From an uncultured bacterium (lineage in GTDB: Bacteria > Methylomirabilota > Methylomirabilia > Rokubacteriales > CSP1-6), in the NCBI GenBank assembly GCA_946479205.1, contig CAMLFJ010000007.1, positions 1-18,605 of the forward strand: a stretch of 18,605 nucleotides of DNA, in the 5' to 3' direction. Made by a program: the position numbers and the translations under genes. The notes beneath the pieces were generated by a model. The model saw only the letters and a program-made list of their open reading frames with translations, did not search any database and was not told where the DNA came from. Positions 11,923 through 18,203 of this stretch are shown one piece after another (positions within the stretch are counted from its first letter, which is position 1; each line of letters starts with the position of its first letter).

Positions 11923-13736
11923 CGGAGGTGGAAGGGGACGTCCACGACCACGACCCCCTTGCGGAACAGCAGCGCGCCCTTGATGAGGAGGGCGGTCTGG
12001 TTGTGGAGGAGATGCTGCCACCATCGCGCCGGCACGAACTCGGGGATCACGATCGTGACCACCTGGCGATCGCTCAGCGCGAGGAGGTGATTGATGTAGT
12101 CGAGGAACGGGGTGAGCAGCGACCGGTAGGGCGAGGTCAGCACCACGAGGGGGATGCCGAGCCCCCACTTGCCCCACTTCTCCTCGAGCTTCTGCGTCCG
12201 CTCCGGGTCCATCTCGACGTAGACCGCCTTCACCGACGCGGAGAGGGTCTGGGCGTAGCGCAGGGCCGCGGCCACCCCACGGTGCAGATCGCCCACCAGC
12301 ACGAGCACGGTGTGGTCGATGGGGGGCGGCCCGCCGTAGGCGTCGAGCGAGAGCTGGCCGGCCACGTCCTGGTAGTGGCGGTGAATCATCATGAAGAGGC
12401 CCACCAGCAGGGGGATCAGCAGCACGACCATCCACGCGCCGTGGCTGAACTTGGTGACCGCGATCACCAGCATCACGAGGCCGGTGGTGGCCGCTCCCAG
12501 CGCGTTGAGGACCCAGCGCCAGCGCCAGCCCGCCTCGCGCCGGGTGAGCCACCGCCGTACCATGCTCGCCTGCGAGAGCGTGAAGGAGAGGAACACGCCC
12601 ACCGCGTAGAGCGGGATGAGGGCGTGGGTGGCTCCGCCGAACAGCGCGATGAGGAGCGCGGCGACGCCGCCCAGGATCAGGATCCCGTTGGAGAACACGA
12701 GCCGGTCCCCGCGGGTGGCGAACTGGCGGGGGATGAAGCCGTCGCGGGCCAGGAAGTAGGCCAGCCGCGGGAAGTCGGCGAAGGCGGTGTTGGCCGCGAA
12801 GACGAGGATGAACATGGTGACGACCTGGATCTCGTAGTACAGGAGCCCGTTCCCGAAGATGAGGCGGGCGAGCTGCGAGACCACCGTCTCCTCCGCCCGC
12901 GGCATCACGTGAAGGTGGCGGGCCAGGAAGGTGATGCCCACGAACAGGGTGATCAGGATGATGCCGAGCCAGGTCAGGACGATGCGGGCGTTCCGCGCCT
13001 CCGGGGGCCGGAAGGCGGGCACGCCGTCCGAGACCGCCTCGACCCCGGTGAGGGCGGCGCAGCCGGAGGAGAACGCGCGCAGCACCAGGAAGAGCGTCAG
13101 GTCCTGGGTCCCCGCGATGTCGGCGGTGGGCGGCGGCGGGGTCTCCCATCCCGCGGCCCAGCCGACGAACCCGTAGGCGAGCATGCCCGCGAAGCTCACC
13201 ACGAAGAGGTAGGTCGGAACCGCGAAGAGGTTGCTCGACTCGCGCAGGCCGCGCAGGTTCATGGTCGCGATGCCCGCGATGAACAGCACGCCGAGCGGGA
13301 TGCGATAGTCGTAGAGCGCGGGGAACGCGGAGGTGATGGCGGCCACCCCCGCGGCCACGCTCACCGCCACCGTCAGGACGTAGTCGATGAGCAGCGCCCC
13401 CGCCGAGATGAGGCCCGCCACCTGGCCGAGGTTGTCCTTGGTGACGATGTACGAGCCGCCGCCCATCGGATAGGCCATGATGGTCTGCCGGTAGGAGCTC
13501 ACCACCACCGCGATCAGGGCCGCGATCGCGAACCCGATGGGGATCGAGTACGCGACCGCGGCGGCGCCCGCGACCGCCAGGACGAGCAGGATCTCCTCGG
13601 TGGCGTAGGCGACGGACGAGAGCGCGTCGGACGAGAACACCGCGAGCGCGGACGACTTCGAGAGCCGCTCGTGCCGGGCCTGCGCCGTAGCGAGCGGTGA
13701 TCCCACGAACAGCCTCTTTACGGCGCTGATCTTCAT
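11919..13736 (-). CDS. kimA: KimA-type K+ importer (APC superfamily), first copy
   Basis: A 605-aa inner-membrane transporter, the normal KimA length, with LeuT-fold APC helices over about residues 27-450 and a cytoplasmic C-terminal domain. Residues that align with the potassium sites described for B. subtilis KimA are present: D37 and Y44 in SSDALSSVAYATEE, D118, T122 and S126 in LIDYVLTVAVS, and the SGCAALTGVEAVSDG and IPLYAVGVF motifs. The GGGSYIV loop also matches KimA exactly in character. Expected role: potassium uptake coupled to protons, important at low external potassium and typically inhibited by c-di-AMP. It is the first gene of a unit with promoter 13761-13790 and a leader of only about 18 nt. 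AGAGG lies about ten bases before the ATG. Confidence 0.92.
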   Translation of the reverse strand: MKISAVKRLFVGSPLATAQARHERLSKSSALAVFSSDALSSVAYATEEILLVLAVAGAAAVAYSIPIGFAIAALIAVVVSSYRQTIMAYPMGGGSYIVTKDNLGQVAGLISAGALLIDYVLTVAVSVAAGVAAITSAFPALYDYRIPLGVLFIAGIATMNLRGLRESSNLFAVPTYLFVVSFAGMLAYGFVGWAAGWETPPPPTADIAGTQDLTLFLVLRAFSSGCAALTGVEAVSDGVPAFRPPEARNARIVLTWLGIILITLFVGITFLARHLHVMPRAEETVVSQLARLIFGNGLLYYEIQVVTMFILVFAANTAFADFPRLAYFLARDGFIPRQFATRGDRLVFSNGILILGGVAALLIALFGGATHALIPLYAVGVFLSFTLSQASMVRRWLTRREAGWRWRWVLNALGAATTGLVMLVIAVTKFSHGAWMVVLLIPLLVGLFMMIHRHYQDVAGQLSLDAYGGPPPIDHTVLVLVGDLHRGVAAALRYAQTLSASVKAVYVEMDPERTQKLEEKWGKWGLGIPLVVLTSPYRSLLTPFLDYINHLLALSDRQVVTIVIPEFVPARWWQHLLHNQTALLIKGALLFRKGVVVVDVPFHLR

Positions 13737-13760
13737 CGTAGAGCGACCTCTGGAGCACCT

Positions 13761-13790
13761 ACGCTAGAGGCGGGGGCGCCCGGGTGTCAA
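13761..13790 (-). promoter_or_regulatory. Promoter of the kimA pair
   Basis: Minus strand: perfect TTGACA (13790-13785), 18-bp spacer, TAGCGT (13766-13761). The predicted start is near 13754, giving a leader of about 18 nt. That is too short for the c-di-AMP (ydaO) riboswitch that precedes kimA in B. subtilis. Confidence 0.7.
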
Positions 13791-13819
13791 GCATTCGCGG
13801 TCTCCCGAGAGGGCCCGCG

Positions 13820-14020
13820 TCAGGCCGATTTCGGGCCGTCCGGGCCGCGGCCGGCATCCGGCTTGGGCTCGGGGGTCGCGTCCGGCGTCTCGACGCCACG
13901 CTTGAACTCGCGGATAGCCTGCCCCAGCGAGCGACCCAGCTCCGGAATCTTCGCTCCTCCGAACAGCACCAGCGCGATCACCAGGATCAGCATCAGCTCT
14001 TGAGCACCCAGACCGAACAT
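13820..14020 (-). CDS. tatA: Sec-independent protein translocase subunit TatA
   Basis: A 66-aa TatA with the canonical layout: N-terminal FGLGAQELMLILVIALVLFGGAKIPELGRSLGQAIREFKRGV (membrane helix, FG-hinge, amphipathic helix), then an acidic/Pro-rich disordered tail. TatA oligomers form the variable pore of the twin-arginine system exporting folded proteins; tatB and tatC are not in the window. The ATG at 14020 is preferred to upstream ones because GAGGAGG sits seven bases before it and the protein then begins MFGLG. A 7-bp hairpin (14057-14075) lies in the leader. No terminator separates it from the kimA promoter downstream. Confidence 0.95.
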   Translation of the reverse strand: MFGLGAQELMLILVIALVLFGGAKIPELGRSLGQAIREFKRGVETPDATPEPKPDAGRGPDGPKSA

Positions 14021-14056
14021 GCGCATCCTCCTCGACGGTGGAGATTCGACCACGAT

Positions 14057-14075
14057 GCGGGCGAGAGGCGCCCGC
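14057..14075 (-). other. Hairpin upstream of tatA
   Basis: GCGGGCG and CGCCCGC form a perfect 7-bp stem with a 5-nt loop between the 98-aa gene and tatA. It has no T-tract, so it is more likely an RNA-stability or leader element than a terminator. Confidence 0.4.
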
Positions 14076-14094
14076 GAACCCAGCCGGGAGCGGG

Positions 14095-14391
14095 CTAGGC
14101 GAGAGGAGGAGCGCGGAAGCGGACCCGCGCGGGCGCGATCCGGCGCGGGCCCGCGGGCGGCCGGGCGACGACGACGGCGAGCGCGGCCAGGAGCGGGATC
14201 AATCCGCCCGCGGGGCTGGCCAGCGCGGGCAGGCGATCGGAGAGCGCGAAGGGAGCGGAGTCGCCGTCGTCGCCGTCAAAGTAGCTCGGCACCCACGCGA
14301 CGTCGGCGGTCTCGATGGTGACCGCCGCGGCCAGGATCAACTGCAGCAGGGCCAGGCCGACCAGCACGAGCGTCCGCCGCCACTCCGTCAT
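14095..14391 (-). CDS. Small two-helix membrane protein, 98 aa
   Basis: Not recognised. It has a membrane helix at about 7-25 (LVLVGLALLQLILAAAV), a short external acidic loop (SYFDGDDGDSAPFALSDRL), a second helix at about 62-77 and a basic Pro/Arg tail. With both ends probably cytoplasmic it is a small integral membrane protein. The internal ATG at 14391 is chosen because it sits directly after a perfect promoter, and the upstream codons are Arg/Gly-rich shadow. The mRNA may be nearly leaderless. It precedes tatA by 74 bp and is possibly co-transcribed. Confidence 0.65.
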   Translation of the reverse strand: MTEWRRTLVLVGLALLQLILAAAVTIETADVAWVPSYFDGDDGDSAPFALSDRLPALASPAGGLIPLLAALAVVVARPPAGPRRIAPARVRFRAPPLA

Positions 14392-14398
14392 GCCGCCG

Positions 14399-14427
14399 AG
14401 CCTACGGCCGCGGGGACCGCGTGTCAA
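14399..14427 (-). promoter_or_regulatory. Promoter of the 98-aa membrane gene, apparently leaderless
   Basis: Minus strand TTGACA (14427-14422), 17-bp spacer, TAGGCT (14404-14399). The expected start is near 14392, next to the ATG at 14391, so the transcript would have little or no 5' leader. It has the same boxes and spacing as the first csp promoter. Confidence 0.65.
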
Positions 14428-14475
14428 ATTCGGCCCCGATCCGTCGCGACGGGTGCGATGCTGAGGGCGCGCGTC

Positions 14476-14571
14476 ATGAACATCCGGCCGCCCGACATCA
14501 CCACCGACCATGCCTTCCTGGAGGAGGACGGCCACGTGAGCGTCGTCACCCGCCGGCCCGCCGGCGAGTGA
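14476..14571 (+). CDS. Possible 31-aa protein upstream of the DedA gene
   Basis: A short ORF (MNIRPPDITTDHAFLEEDG then HVSVVTRRPAGE) with normal, non-shadow composition and GAGGG nine bases before the ATG; an earlier ATG at 14458 is in frame. It ends 19 bp before the DedA start on the same strand. No relative is recognised. It could be a leader peptide or spurious. Confidence 0.35.
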   Translation: MNIRPPDITTDHAFLEEDGHVSVVTRRPAGE

Positions 14572-14590
14572 GTCCCTCCCACGAGGTCTC

Positions 14591-15208
14591 GTGAGCGATC
14601 TCCACGAGTTTGTCGGCCACTGGGGCTACCTCGCCATCTTCGTGGTGGTGGTGCTCGGCAACGTGGGTCTTCCGGTGCCGGAGGAGACGATCCTGGCGCT
14701 GGCCGGCTACCTGGTCTGGCGCGGCAAGCTCCGCCTCTCCATCGTGCTCGCGGTCGGCATCGTGAGCGCGGTGGTGGGCGACAACATCGGCTACTGGCTC
14801 GGGCGTCGCTACGGCCAGACCGCGATGCCGCGCTACGCGCGCTGGGTGCTCGGCCACCCCGAGCGCCTCGAGACCATGAAGGCGTTCGTGGGCCGCCGCG
14901 GGCCGGTCGCGGTGTTCGTGGCCCGCTTCGTCCCCGGCGTCCGCTTCACCGCGGGGCCGCTGGCGGGAGCGCTCGGGATGCGGTTCTCCGCCTTCCTGAT
15001 CGCCAACGTTGCCGGCGCGCTCGTCTACGTGCCGGTGGTGGTGGGCGCCGGCTACGCGGTGGGCTACGGCTTCGGCCGCTACGTGGAGCGCCTGCGCTAC
15101 GTGGTCGGGGAGGTCGAGCGGATCGTGCTGATCGTCGTACTGCTCGGCATTCTCGGCCTCGTCGCGGTGCGCGTGGTGCAGGCGCTGCACCGCCGCGACC
15201 CGGTCTGA
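14591..15208 (+). CDS. DedA-family membrane protein (VTT/SNARE-associated domain)
   Basis: A 205-aa integral membrane protein with the DedA fold. GLPVPEETIL (26-35) carries the conserved acidic residue of the first re-entrant hairpin. GDNIGYWLGRRYG follows, and FVARFVPGVRFTAGPLAG (109-126) is the second re-entrant motif with its conserved Arg residues and Pro-Gly. C-terminal helices complete about five membrane segments. Some family members move undecaprenyl phosphate across the inner membrane (UptA) and support envelope and proton-gradient homeostasis; the substrate here is not proven. The GTG start at 14591 has GAGGT a few bases upstream. It is convergent with the lyase gene, with a strong hairpin between them. 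Confidence 0.93.
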   Translation: MSDLHEFVGHWGYLAIFVVVVLGNVGLPVPEETILALAGYLVWRGKLRLSIVLAVGIVSAVVGDNIGYWLGRRYGQTAMPRYARWVLGHPERLETMKAFVGRRGPVAVFVARFVPGVRFTAGPLAGALGMRFSAFLIANVAGALVYVPVVVGAGYAVGYGFGRYVERLRYVVGEVERIVLIVVLLGILGLVAVRVVQALHRRDPV

Positions 15209-15212
15209 ATCA

Positions 15213-15251
15213 CCGCGGCGGCCGGACGCACTCCGCGCCCGGCCGCCGCGG
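15213..15251. terminator. Bidirectional hairpin between convergent dedA and lyase genes
   Basis: A perfect 13-bp GC-only stem (15213-15225 with 15239-15251) with a 13-nt loop lies between the two stop codons. There is no T-tract on either side, so it is a non-canonical terminator or 3'-end stabiliser. Confidence 0.6.
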
Positions 15252-15260
15252 CCACGCGGG

Positions 15261-16232
15261 TCAGTGCCCCTTGGCCTCGCCAAAGCCGTCGGAGCCCTGC
15301 AGGCGCTCCTCGGTGCCCGGGATGAACCGGCGCTCCAGCTCCTGGAAGTGCGAGACCCGCGCCATCACGTGGTGGCTCTCGGTGGGATGGCCGGCCTTCA
15401 GGCGCTCGAGCGTCCACTGGGCCTGCTCCTCGTTCTTCACCAGCTCGTGCATGAAGTTCCACACCGAGTGCATCGCGGCGTGGGCCCCGAAGAGCGTGAT
15501 GAAGATGAAGCGATACCCGAGGTCCCCGAGCTCCCGGAACGTGAGCGGGTTGCCGTCCTTGTGCCAGCGGAACGACGAGGAGTAGTTGAAGGCCAGCGGC
15601 AGGTTCGGGTGGGTCTCCTTCATCGCGCGCGCGAACTCGATGGCGGGCCCCCGGTCTGCGTTCGACAGCTCGGCCCACACGAGGTCCACTCCCGCGTCGG
15701 CGTAGGCCCGGCCGCGCCAGATCGCCTCCTCCATGCTCCCGCCCACCGCCCCGTAGGCGTCGGTGCGCGCGATGATCACGAAGTCGCGATCGAGGCGGTC
15801 GCGCTCCGCGAGGGCGGACCGGTACTTGCCGAGCGCCTCCTCGCGCGACACGATCGTCTTCCCCGCGATGTGCCCGCAGCGCTTCGGGAACCGCTGGTCC
15901 TCGAGGTGGATGCCCGCCACCCCGGTCTTCACGAACTCCTGCACCGTCCGCATCGTCGAGAGCGCGTTGCCGTAGCCGTCGTCGGCGTCCGCGATGATCG
16001 GCACCTCGACCGCGCTGGCCACCATGGACGCGGCCTTCGTCACCTCGGTCATGGTGAGGAAGCCCATGTCGGGCCAGCCGTTGAGCATGGCCAGCGAGTA
16101 GCCGCTCAGGTAGATGGACTTCATCCCGGCCTGCTCGGCGATCTGGGCGTCGAGCGGCGAGTAGATACCGCCGGTGAAGAGATAGGGCTCGTCCTGCAGC
16201 AGGCGGCGGAACGTCTTCCCCTTTGACTCCAT
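15261..16232 (-). CDS. Isocitrate lyase / PEP mutase superfamily enzyme (compact)
   Basis: A 323-aa TIM-barrel lyase. Visible motifs: FTGGIYSPLDAQIAEQAG near the N-terminus, SIYLSGYSLA, metal-binding ADADDGYGN (81-89), HLEDQ (109-113) and KRCGH (117-121) with the catalytic Cys119, then TDAYGA. Its C-terminal AFNYSSSFRWHKDG and LGYRFIFITLFGAHA resemble the corresponding blocks of true isocitrate lyase, though the canonical NCSPSFNW reads NYSSSFRW. Isocitrate or 2-methylisocitrate cleavage is most likely, and other C-C lyases of the superfamily cannot be excluded. The ATG at 16232 is preferred to a TTG two codons upstream because GGGAG is then well spaced. It follows two Cys-rich genes by 12 bp in one operon with a sigma-54-like promoter. 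Confidence 0.85.
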   Translation of the reverse strand: MESKGKTFRRLLQDEPYLFTGGIYSPLDAQIAEQAGMKSIYLSGYSLAMLNGWPDMGFLTMTEVTKAASMVASAVEVPIIADADDGYGNALSTMRTVQEFVKTGVAGIHLEDQRFPKRCGHIAGKTIVSREEALGKYRSALAERDRLDRDFVIIARTDAYGAVGGSMEEAIWRGRAYADAGVDLVWAELSNADRGPAIEFARAMKETHPNLPLAFNYSSSFRWHKDGNPLTFRELGDLGYRFIFITLFGAHAAMHSVWNFMHELVKNEEQAQWTLERLKAGHPTESHHVMARVSHFQELERRFIPGTEERLQGSDGFGEAKGH

Positions 16233-16244
16233 GATCAATCTCCC

Positions 16245-16406
16245 TCAGAGCGACAGCGCCGGCGCCATGGCAAGGGCGCACCAGCGGCAAAAGGTGTCGG
16301 AATCGATCTCGATCGCGCAGCTCGGGCAGCAGGGGGCGTCGCATTCGCGGCATCCCTGGACGCGGCGGGCCTCGGGATGCAGCAGTCCGCACTCACACGT
16401 CGACAT
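16245..16406 (-). CDS. Small Cys-rich zinc-ribbon protein, copy 2 (53 aa)
   Basis: Translation of the minus strand from ATG at 16406 gives a 53-aa protein with C4-x-C6, C19-xx-C22, C26-C27-xx-C30 and C40-xx-C43, ending APALSL. The spacing CxC-x12-CxxC-x3-CCxxC-x9-CxxC is identical to that of the preceding gene, so the two are tandem paralogues. Nine cysteines in 53 residues suggest two zinc sites or an Fe-S/metal or redox role. It starts six bases after the upstream gene and ends 12 bp before the lyase, so it is in the same operon. The function is unknown; a chaperone or regulatory subunit for the lyase is conceivable but unproven. Confidence 0.8.
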   Translation of the reverse strand: MSTCECGLLHPEARRVQGCRECDAPCCPSCAIEIDSDTFCRWCALAMAPALSL

Positions 16407-16412
16407 GGGGTT

Positions 16413-16607
16413 TCAGGCCAGCCCCGGCGCGGAGGTGACGAGCCGGGCCCAGGGCAGCTCCAGCAAGGTCTCGGCGCAGGCCGCACAGTAGGTGGTGGAT
16501 TCGAGCTCGTACGAGCAGGCGGGGCAGCACGCCGCTCCACACGCGATGCAGCCTAGATGGTTGAACGAGAACTCGACGTCGGTTCCACAACGGCACTGGG
16601 CCCCCAT
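16413..16607 (-). CDS. Small Cys-rich zinc-ribbon protein, copy 1 (64 aa)
   Basis: A 64-aa protein with C5-x-C7, C20-xx-C23, C27-C28-xx-C31 and C41-xx-C44, followed by a hydrophobic helix-like tail (ETLLELPWARLVTSAPGLA). The ATG at 16607 has a strong GAGGAGGAG upstream, and a longer frame reaching further upstream lacks support. It is the first gene of the Cys-rich pair and lyase operon, with a near-consensus -24/-12 promoter at 16644-16659. The double zinc-ribbon layout resembles small metal-binding or nucleic-acid-binding proteins, but no named family was recognised. Confidence 0.82.
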   Translation of the reverse strand: MGAQCRCGTDVEFSFNHLGCIACGAACCPACSYELESTTYCAACAETLLELPWARLVTSAPGLA

Positions 16608-16643
16608 TGGCTCCTCCTCGAGCGCGAGATGCTCACGGATAGA

Positions 16644-16659
16644 GACAAGAAGCGTTCCA
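16644..16659 (-). promoter_or_regulatory. Candidate sigma-54 promoter of the Cys-rich/lyase operon
   Basis: Minus-strand TGGAACGCTTCTTGTC against consensus TGGCACG-N4-TTGC(A/T): the -24 GG is exact and the spacing is correct, but the -12 dinucleotide is GT instead of GC and the C after TGG is A. The expected start is near 16634, about 27 nt before the ATG. A sigma-54 activator is encoded immediately upstream. Confidence 0.5.
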
Positions 16660-16810
16660 GGGCCGGAACGGGCGGAACTAGCTGATTCGGTTACGCCTAT
16701 GCAAACCGACGACACAGAAAAAGAGACACACGTGACACACCAATAGTCAGGATATTCCTGCGTGGTTGCTGCTAACGATTTGGAATAACAGGTCTATTCA
16801 GCTCGGAATG

Positions 16811-16839
16811 TATGAGTCCACATCAACTCATATATGAGT
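16811..16839. promoter_or_regulatory. Perfect 14-bp dyad plus a third half-site, likely activator-binding site
   Basis: ACTCATATATGAGT (16826-16839) is a perfect palindrome. A further TATGAGT at 16811-16817 repeats the right half-site exactly 22 bp (about two helical turns) away. It is an AT-rich island in GC-rich DNA, four bases after the activator's stop codon and about 200 bp before the candidate sigma-54 start site, a normal distance for an enhancer. The spacer 16660-16825 is AT-rich with a weaker dyad TGGAATA/TATTCA at 16781-16800. Confidence 0.6.
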
Positions 16840-16842
16840 CGA

Positions 16843-18195
16843 CTACAGCCCACTCTTGAATTTCTTGGTATTTATCGAGTACTTAGAGAGCAGCCTGTGG
16901 AAGTTTCGGCGGGTGATCCCGGCCTTCTGGGCTGCAACCGAGATGTTGCCGCGCGCTTCCGACAGGAACCGGGCGACGGCTTCCTTCTCGAACATGGACA
17001 CGACCCGCTCCTTCGCCTGCACGAAGCCCTCCTGGGTGGTGACCCGGATCGGCCCCGACTCCTGCAGGTAGAGCGGCAGGTGCGCGACGTCGATCTGCTG
17101 GCTCGAGGAGAGGACCACGGCCCGCTCGATGATGTTCTCCAGCTCGCGCAGGTTGCCGGGCCAGCTATAGCGCCGCAGCATGTCGAGGGCGTCTTGCGAG
17201 AAGCGATCCACCTTCTTGTTCACCTTGGCCTCCGCCTTGCGGAGGAAGTGGTAGGCCAGCACCGGGATGTCCTCGCTGCGCTCCCGCAGGGGAGGAAGGA
17301 CCACCGTGAAGGCGTTGAACCGGTAGAACAGGTCCTCCCGGAACTCGGAGCCGGCGAGCGCCTTCTCGAGGTCCCGGTTGGTGGCCGCGATCACCCGCAC
17401 CCGGACCTTCCGGGTGACCACGTCGCCGACCGGCTTCACCTCCCCGGCCTGGAGCACCCGCAGCAGCTTGCCCTGCATCTCGAGCGGCATGTCCCCGACC
17501 TCGTCGAGGAAGATGGTCGCGCCGTCCGCCTTCTCGAAGAGACCCACCTTGTCGGCCACCGCCCCGGTGAACGACCCGCGCTTGTGCCCGAACAGCTCCG
17601 ACTCCATGAGGGTCGGGGTCAGCGCGGTGCAGTTGACGGTCACGAGCGGCTTGTCGCGCAGGTTCGAGTAGCGGTGGATCGCCCGCGCCACCAGCTCCTT
17701 GCCGGTGCCCGACTCGCCGCGGATCAGCACGGTGGTCGGGGTCTGGGCCACCCGGATGACCTGCTCGGCCAGCTCCCGCATCTTCGGGTTCTGCCCGATG
17801 ATGAACTCGCCCTCGTCCTTGGCCTGCAGCTCCCGGAGCATGAGCGAGTACCGGTCCTCCAGCTCCTCGCTGCGCTGCCGCTCGGCCAGGAGATCCCACA
17901 TGAACTTGGCGCTCGCGCCCCCCATGACCTCGGTGCCGGGCGGCTTGAGCCGCTCGATGGCCTCCTGCACCTGGGCGTTGCCGGTCACGTCGATGATGAG
18001 GTCGACGCGCGGGTCCACCACGAGCTCGCGCAGGTCGGTGCTGACCGCGACGTTGAGGCGCCGGGCCAGCTCGAGCCCGGGGGCCCAGGGATTCACGTCG
18101 GCGACCCCGATGATGGTGACGGTGGGATCCCCGCTGAACATCTCGAGCAGGGCGCGCCCGCCCTTGCCCGCCCCGACGATGACGACCTTGGTCAC
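16843..18195 (-). CDS. Sigma-54-dependent activator with N-terminal Rossmann domain
   Basis: A 450-aa protein in three parts. Residues 1-100 are a Rossmann fold: VVIVGAGKGGRAL with GxGxxG at 8-13, beta2 ending VADVN (D33, which favours NAD(H) over NADP), and DLIIDVTGN at 65-73. A short coiled-coil linker (about 104-128) follows. The AAA+ domain has Walker A GESGTGKE (160-167), GSFTGA (207-212, Ser for the usual Ala of GAFTGA), Walker B TIFLDE, and FREDLFYR with the Arg fingers. The Fis-type HTH is at 416-440 (NISVAAQKAGITRRNFHRLLSKYSI). There is no receiver, GAF or PAS domain. It would remodel sigma-54 polymerase in response to a bound dinucleotide or metabolite (inferred). It starts at GTG, eight bases after dnaB. 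The downstream operon is its probable target. Confidence 0.93.
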   Translation of the reverse strand: MTKVVIVGAGKGGRALLEMFSGDPTVTIIGVADVNPWAPGLELARRLNVAVSTDLRELVVDPRVDLIIDVTGNAQVQEAIERLKPPGTEVMGGASAKFMWDLLAERQRSEELEDRYSLMLRELQAKDEGEFIIGQNPKMRELAEQVIRVAQTPTTVLIRGESGTGKELVARAIHRYSNLRDKPLVTVNCTALTPTLMESELFGHKRGSFTGAVADKVGLFEKADGATIFLDEVGDMPLEMQGKLLRVLQAGEVKPVGDVVTRKVRVRVIAATNRDLEKALAGSEFREDLFYRFNAFTVVLPPLRERSEDIPVLAYHFLRKAEAKVNKKVDRFSQDALDMLRRYSWPGNLRELENIIERAVVLSSSQQIDVAHLPLYLQESGPIRVTTQEGFVQAKERVVSMFEKEAVARFLSEARGNISVAAQKAGITRRNFHRLLSKYSINTKKFKSGL

Positions 18196-18203
18196 CTGCC
18201 CGG

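Noticed and set aside
8935..12090. A 1051-codon plus-strand ORF opposite the GNAT and kimA genes
   Set aside because: The composition (RGE, HRD, PQ strings) is typical of the antisense frame of GC-rich genes, and the opposite strand encodes well-recognised proteins.
10096..13758. A 1220-codon open frame on the minus strand that looks like a giant fusion transporter
   Set aside because: Its first 612 codons are the wrong frame of the first kimA copy and read as Arg/Gly/His-rich shadow. The true proteins are two separate KimA homologues overlapping by ATGA.
16698..16715. GTTTGCAT-type -12 candidate (minus strand) as the sigma-54 promoter
   Set aside because: No GG is found at the required ten-base distance upstream; the element at 16644-16659 fits better and is closer to the gene.
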